From Hyaloscypha bicolor E (taxonomy: Eukaryota; Ascomycota; Leotiomycetes; Helotiales; Hyaloscyphaceae): 64,000 nt of DNA. Where the stretch lies: NCBI RefSeq assembly GCF_002865645.1, contig NW_020194620.1:2053353-2117352 (forward strand). Reading direction: 5' to 3'. How positions within the stretch are numbered: the first letter of the stretch is position 1; every line of letters begins with the position of its first letter. The position numbers and the translations under genes were made by a program. Below are positions 58,312-64,000 of the stretch, one piece after another. The notes under the pieces were generated by a model that was given only the letters and a program-made list of their open reading frames with translations, had not been told where the DNA came from and did no database searches.

Positions 58312-61300
58312 AGTATTATAGTAAAACGTTAATATATATAGAAGTTAATTAATTAATAGCCTTTATAAGTAGGAACTAATATAAAGATAATTATATTAGC
58401 TAGCTATATTAAATAATATAACAGGTACTTATTATAAAAAAGAAATTAATAACGTTCTTATTATAATATACTCTATTATAAAAAGAATAATTATATATAA
58501 ATATAAAAGAAGGTAAAAAAAAATAAAAAAATAAAAAGTAAAATATTATATTATAAAGTTTATTCTTCTCCGTTTTCTACTGCCCTATTCTTTATTTACT
58601 AACTTCTCCTTAAATAGACTATTATTACTAAGGGTATAGCCTATAGGCTAGTTCTTCTTCTCTCTACTCTTGCTTTTAAATCTCCTATTATTAAGGCAGG
58701 CCTATCCTAATAAGACTTTGAATTATTATTTTTAGATAGGTTTAATAGTCTTATTCTTTATAGTTTTCTTTATAAATATCTTCTTCTTAGTTTTCTTTAC
58801 TTTTAGTAATAGTACAGATATATTATTACCGGCTTCTAATATTATATACTAAGGGCTAATATAATTTTTAAAGCTAGTTAATTCGGACTAGGTTTAGGGA
58901 TATTTCTTGCTTATCTATATTAAAAACTACTTTCGAATTTTCTCTATCTTAGTATTATTAAGAGTAGGTAATAAATAGTTATAAATCAGAAGAACTTTAA
59001 TATTATTACTATAAAAAACTCTTATTATATAATTAATAATATCTAACTAATAAGTTTTTTTAATTCTTATAGTAATATTACTAATATTACTTTCCTTTAG
59101 ATTATACTTTCCTTAGATAATCTTAACTAATAGCTTTATATTATTAAATAGTATAGTTATAAGAAGAATTATATTTATACTAGCTCGGATTACTTCTTTA
59201 TAGTATATAGCTATTTCTATTAAACTTGGCTTCTTTATTTTAGGGGTAATCTTTAGGGTTTTTAGTAATATAATTACGGGAATATTTTAGTTATTATTAG
59301 TAGAAATAGTAATCTTATACTTTTTTCTGGGGTTTTTATTATTAGTATTCTTATTTATATTATTATACTTGTATTTCTTAGAATTCTCGGAAAAGACTAA
59401 GTATAGCTTTTATTTATAGACCTTTTTAGATAGTTTACTAGGATAATATTTAACTAGAGTAAAAATATTATTATTATTATTATCTTTTTTATTATATACT
59501 AGCTCGGCTGCCTTAAAAACGAATTTATATATCTTCTTAATATATATTACGAGAGTATTTTATTTTTTAGGTACTTGTCTAGTAATACCTAAATTCTTGA
59601 ATAGTCTTTAGAATTACTAATAATATTAAAGAAGTTCTTGAAGTTCTTATTAGCAAGAGTATTATTCTTCTCTAGCTTCTTATATACTTAATAATATACC
59701 GGTTATAATAACGGAATACTTTTAGTTAGTATAGGGAATGCCATAGTAGTAATAATAGCAAGTTATATAATGTTTTTCTATATAATAATATAATAATTAT
59801 AATAATTACTATAGCTATATATATTTTATACTATTTAGTATTAAGGAAATACTTTTTCGGTTATAAGGAAAACAAATATCCTAGTTTATACTAATATATA
59901 GCTATAGAAATATAATAATACTTCTTATATATATATTTGGTAATAATAGTTATTACTTTATAATTACTATTCGGTATTTCTTACTAGCTAATTATATTTC
60001 TTTATAGGAACTATTTCTAACTACTTTTTATAGTCTACTATTAGTTCTAATATATTACTAAGAATTTTACTAATTACTAGTTATTATACTTATTTTCTTA
60101 TTCTATATATTTTACTAAATACTTAATATAGTTTTATCTATTATATTTTACTATTCTTTTATTTATAATATATTTAAGCTCCTAACTTTACTAGTTCTTA
60201 TTATTACTCTAAATATTCTTTACTAGTTCTTTTCTTTAGATTAATTCTTATCTATATAAGTCTTTGCCTTTTAGAGTAGGTTCTAGGTAAATAATAGAGA
60301 TTATAGAATATATTTTCTATTATTAAGAGAATTCTAATTTATATACTAATTTTCTAACCTAATAAAGTATTTTAAAAAGTTCTATTTATTATTCTATTAG
60401 TTTTCTATTCGGGTAACCCGGAAGATAATATTCCCTATATAGTTTTAGGTAAATAAGATCTCTAATATCTATTATAATTAGCTTATACTTTATATTATAG
60501 TATTATTTAGTAATATTATTAATAAAGTTTATAGTAATTTATATATTATATTATTATAGTTTCCGGATTATATTAGGTAATTTGTTTTTAGTATTACTTA
60601 TTAGAAGAAATAGGTTTATAGCTAGATAAAAGCTACTAATATACTTATTTAGTAATATTTGGATTATAGTTATTTAGGTATTATTTAGGGCTAATTAGAA
60701 GGAAATAATCTCTATAAACTAAGGTTAGTCTAAATAAAGAAAAATAATATATTATAGACTAATTTCTATAGTTTGGTTTTTTCTTTTAAAAGTATTATTT
60801 ATTTATAAATACTATACTATTAATATAAGAAGTTTTGTTTTTAAGTAATAGAATATGCCTTTCTAGAAATTAGAAACGAATTTGTAATCTTTATTAGAGA
60901 TTATTTCTTATAAAATACCCTAATTAAGTAATAGCTAAAGAATTATATAAATTATAGCCTAGTTTTTAGCCAAATATATATTATATCCTAAAATAAGTAA
61001 TATTTTCTTATTTACTTTATAAGATTATATTATTATATAATTAAAAAGATTATATTTATTAATTTTCTATAGGCTAATTACTAGAATTATTAGTAATACT
61101 ATTATGAAATTCATAGTAATAGTATAGTATAGAACTAAGATTATTTTAATTAGTTATAATTCGCTATATAGGTATTTCCTAAATATTTAATTAAATAAGT
61201 ATATAGGATAATAAAAGATATATTTTTCGAGTTATTTTTTGAACTAAAAAATATAGAATTCGTCTAGTTTATAAAGTATTCTTTCTATACTAAAATAGAA

Positions 61301-64000
61301 ATAGTTATAGGCTATACTAATTACTTTATTAGTAATTACTTTGGGAATATATAAAAGAAAACAGGCGCTAATAATATAATATAGGAGTTTGTCTTTAATA
61401 CGAAATATTATATTATTCTTTTTTATTTACTTTAGGAAGAAATCTTTTTCTGAAATATTTAGAAGTCGGAGTATATATATGAACTTTAGATTAGTTCGTA
61501 ATTCTTTAATTAATTTCGTTTTAAAATTAGAGTATATAATAATCTCTATTATAAATAGAATATATTCTAGTTTATTATCTACTAAAATATCTTATTATTC
61601 TATAGCCTTTAATTATAAGAATATATCCGGAATAATATTTAGCCTGCCCGGATAGTATCTAATATCCAGATTAAATTAGAATAAGTAAATAGAGATATAT
61701 ACTAGTTTTATATTTATTTTAGAAATATTAGAAGTATTTAAATTCATTTATTTATATATGCCTTTTATTAATATATAATTAGTAAGAATAATAACGGGAT
61801 AATTACTAAATTAGATTATTAGGCAGAGCTTCTAATAGGCCTATATTAGTTCTATAACTTCTAGTTTAATAATATAATAGCGCTTTTCTATAGTACTTAG
61901 TAGCTTGCTTATAAATATTACTGGCTATATATATTTAGCTAATAACTTAGTAGTTATTTCCGTTAGTTAAATACCTAATATAAGATAGAAAATCATAATT
62001 ATAAAGCCTTACTTTACTAAAAAAGTATATTAGAAATCTCGGCTTTATTAGTATTTCCTAAAGAGCTTTAAAGGCCTTCTCTTTTATAAATATAAATATA
62101 TAAGTAGTTTTAGTAATATAGCTATAATCTTTTCTTCTTCTTATTTCTATTTCTCTTTTTATTTTAAGTAATACTATTTTTCATTACTATATTAGCTTAA
62201 TAACCTAAATATAGCTTAGTAAGTATAGTTATAGCTATCCGGTTATATTAATATATATCTCTAGTACTTTTAAGATTATTAGAAACTTAATATTCTTAAA
62301 TACTATAACTCTATCCTCGGTTATTAATATATCTAGGGCATTAATAAGGTAGCTAAGTAATCTTACTAAGATATATCTAATAAATGACTTTTTTATAAAG
62401 AGGAAAAGTTAAAGCTTGGAAAATAGTTAAAGAATAGTTTCTAAGTAATAAATATACTTATTAGAATAGCTATACTGCGAATTTCCTAGGTTATATAATC
62501 TTATATTATATATGTAACTCAACTAGTAAACTAGATCCTTTTAGGCTCAGTAGATTTAGGAATTATATATTAATATTATAATCTATAATTCTTATTTCTA
62601 AATAATAATAACTTTACTAACTAATATAACTAGTATTTCTATACTTATATAATAGTACTATATATTACTAGTAAACTAATAATACTATTCTATTATATCT
62701 GAGAAAATAATAATATTATTAATAAAGTTTTATATAAAGTAAGTATATATTTATAATTACTTATCTATAAAGTACTATATATATTAGATTAAGTTACGGA
62801 AACTTATTAGAATAATATTTAATTATTCTAGTTCTTTATAGCTAATTACTATAAAGGAGTTATAATATTCTTTAGTAATAAGAAATTAGTAGAAGAATTA
62901 CAAGCTATTTATAATAAATATAGCTTTCTTTTCTCGAAGTATATTAATAAGATTAGATTATAGGAATATAGAATAAGTATCCGGAACTATAAGCTTATTT
63001 ATAATTTATAGGTTAATAATTAGGTATTCCTTAATAATAATAAATACTAGTATTATAAAGGAAATTAGTCCTATAATATATTTCATTTTATCTCTTTTTT
63101 ATAAATTATTAAAAACGCGATTAATAATAGCTCTATATTTAATACTAATAGAGAACTTCTTTTATATAATTTATTAATTTTATTAGCCTTTTATAAGTAG
63201 TATTCTTATATAATCTTCCTATAATATATTAATAAAGCTATAATCCGACTAATATTTCTAGTAGTAGCTAATAAGATTATATAATACTATTACTATATTA
63301 GGGTTAATATTATAAATATAAATATTGTTTTTATATATAATCTCAGGAATATTCTCTAGCTTATTAATACTAAAGTTATATTATTATTACCTCTAGGATA
63401 GCTTCTTATTATTACCGGGATTATTAGAAGACTTCTTTCTCTAATATTTTATATATTCGTTATTATAAGTATTTTCTATTATATAAAATACCTGTTTTTT
63501 TATATCTCTTAATTTCTCGAGTTTTATATCCGGGAATATTATTTTTACTATATTAGAGTTATTAGCTATATTTATAAAGTTTATATAATTAAGGATAATA
63601 TCTTGTATTCTTATATAGTAACCTTTAAAAAAATATATCCTATTTACTAGAACTAATTTATAATTAGTAAAAACAAGTATTATAAAATATAATAATATAA
63701 TAATCTTTTATACTATTAGTATATTATAATTAATTCTAGGAAAACGGTTAATTATTATAATATTTATAACGAGATCTTTATATATTCTAATAATAAATAT
63801 TAAGTCTCGGTAATTAATAATAGATAATATTTACTAAAGGAACTTTATATTAAGTAATAGACCGGGTTCTAGCTAAGTTATTATCTAGGCTATAATAAAA
63901 ATCTTATTAAGTTATTTCTTTTTATTTAGCTTGCCTATAATATATATAAGAAAGATTATATATTTTATTAATATAAATTTACTTATAATACTTTTAAAGA
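58312..64000 (-). mobile_element. Gypsy family G3 element, minus strand, runs off the window
   Basis: Read on the minus strand, the RT is about 63100-62690 (SASFFYQFL-like, VISYKELE, and a box now reading NNIIIFSD). A solo Copia LTR follows, then the RT thumb from 62458 (ETIL, IKKSF) and RNase H from about 61966 (ISKLLSTIEKRYY, PVIILTNY, then YLF-FNLDIRYYPGRLNIIPD). The integrase is about 61300-60650 (TITMNFII, GIL-EIISNKDYKFVSNF). The left part to about 58560 would be the C-terminal region; the frame at about 59460-59100 is long and Lys-rich but unassigned. A pyrimidine tract at 58564-58580 may be the complement of the polypurine tract, which would make 58312 to about 58560 the 3' LTR. That LTR is a guess because no partner is in the window. 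Confidence 0.8.
62459..62681 (+). repeat. Solo Copia LTR inside the G3 reverse transcriptase (223 bp)
   Basis: Starts TATTAGAATAGC and ends GTAAACTAATA, with the duplication ATACT at 62454-62458 and 62682-62686. It lacks the 14-bp array, which explains its short length. Confidence 0.92.

Noticed and set aside
61389..61655. 88-codon plus-strand frame
   Set aside because: Antisense to the G3 RNase H-integrase region, which is recognisable on the minus strand.

Overview
The window looks like a scaffold piece from a filamentous ascomycete (Pezizomycotina; the class is not fixed by what I can see). The evidence is short 44-63 nt introns with GTRAGT-like donors and GCTAAC/GCTAAT-like branch sites, a PMT4-type O-mannosyltransferase, HET-domain genes, and RIP-type decay of repeats (CpA/TpG nearly absent, TpA everywhere, stops where Gln and Trp codons are expected).

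The window has two compartments. From 1 to about 23.1 kb is a GC-balanced, gene-bearing arm. It holds a single-TM hypothetical protein (-), a RidA-family protein (-), PMT4 (+), a MYND zinc-finger protein (+), a HET-domain gene (-), a decayed HET gene (-), a second MYND protein (+), an acidic hypothetical protein (-), a mitochondrial thiamine-pyrophosphate-type carrier (-), and a gamma-butyrobetaine dioxygenase-like enzyme (+). The last two share a 348 bp divergent promoter. The two MYND genes are paralogues and enclose the two HET loci, so 5.9-16 kb looks like a small allorecognition-type accessory island between housekeeping genes.

From about 23.1 kb to the end is an AT-rich, RIP-mutated block with no living genes. 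It resolves into nested LTR retrotransposons of four families. (i) An old minus-strand Gypsy copy (family G2) begins with its LTR at 23480. It is cut into three pieces by later insertions. (ii) A Copia element (LTRs 25692-26029 and 39589-39884, target duplication GTAAT) splits it first. (iii) A Gypsy G1 copy 'B' (LTRs 41572-41869 and 55571-55868, duplication AAGTT) splits it second. (iv) A second G1 copy 'C' starts at 56652 and is broken at about 58312 by a minus-strand Gypsy of a third family (G3) that runs off the end. Inside these lie further layers: G1 copy 'A' inside the Copia; a complete 6.1 kb G2 copy with 260 bp LTRs and duplication TTTAT inside G1-B; and two solo Copia LTRs with duplications ATAAA and ATACT.

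Two parts of the AT block do not fit. A 234 N gap (36394-36627) is followed by about 2.1 kb of AT-rich DNA (36628 to about 38725) that is not RIP-mutated and looks organellar. In G1-A the reverse-transcriptase core is missing, with a 25-A run at the junction and unusually little RIP beside it. No RNA genes or CRISPR arrays were seen. I did not find a new defence-like or enzymatic system. The strongest material is the datable transposon stratigraphy, the odd organelle-like insert at the gap, and the MYND/HET island.
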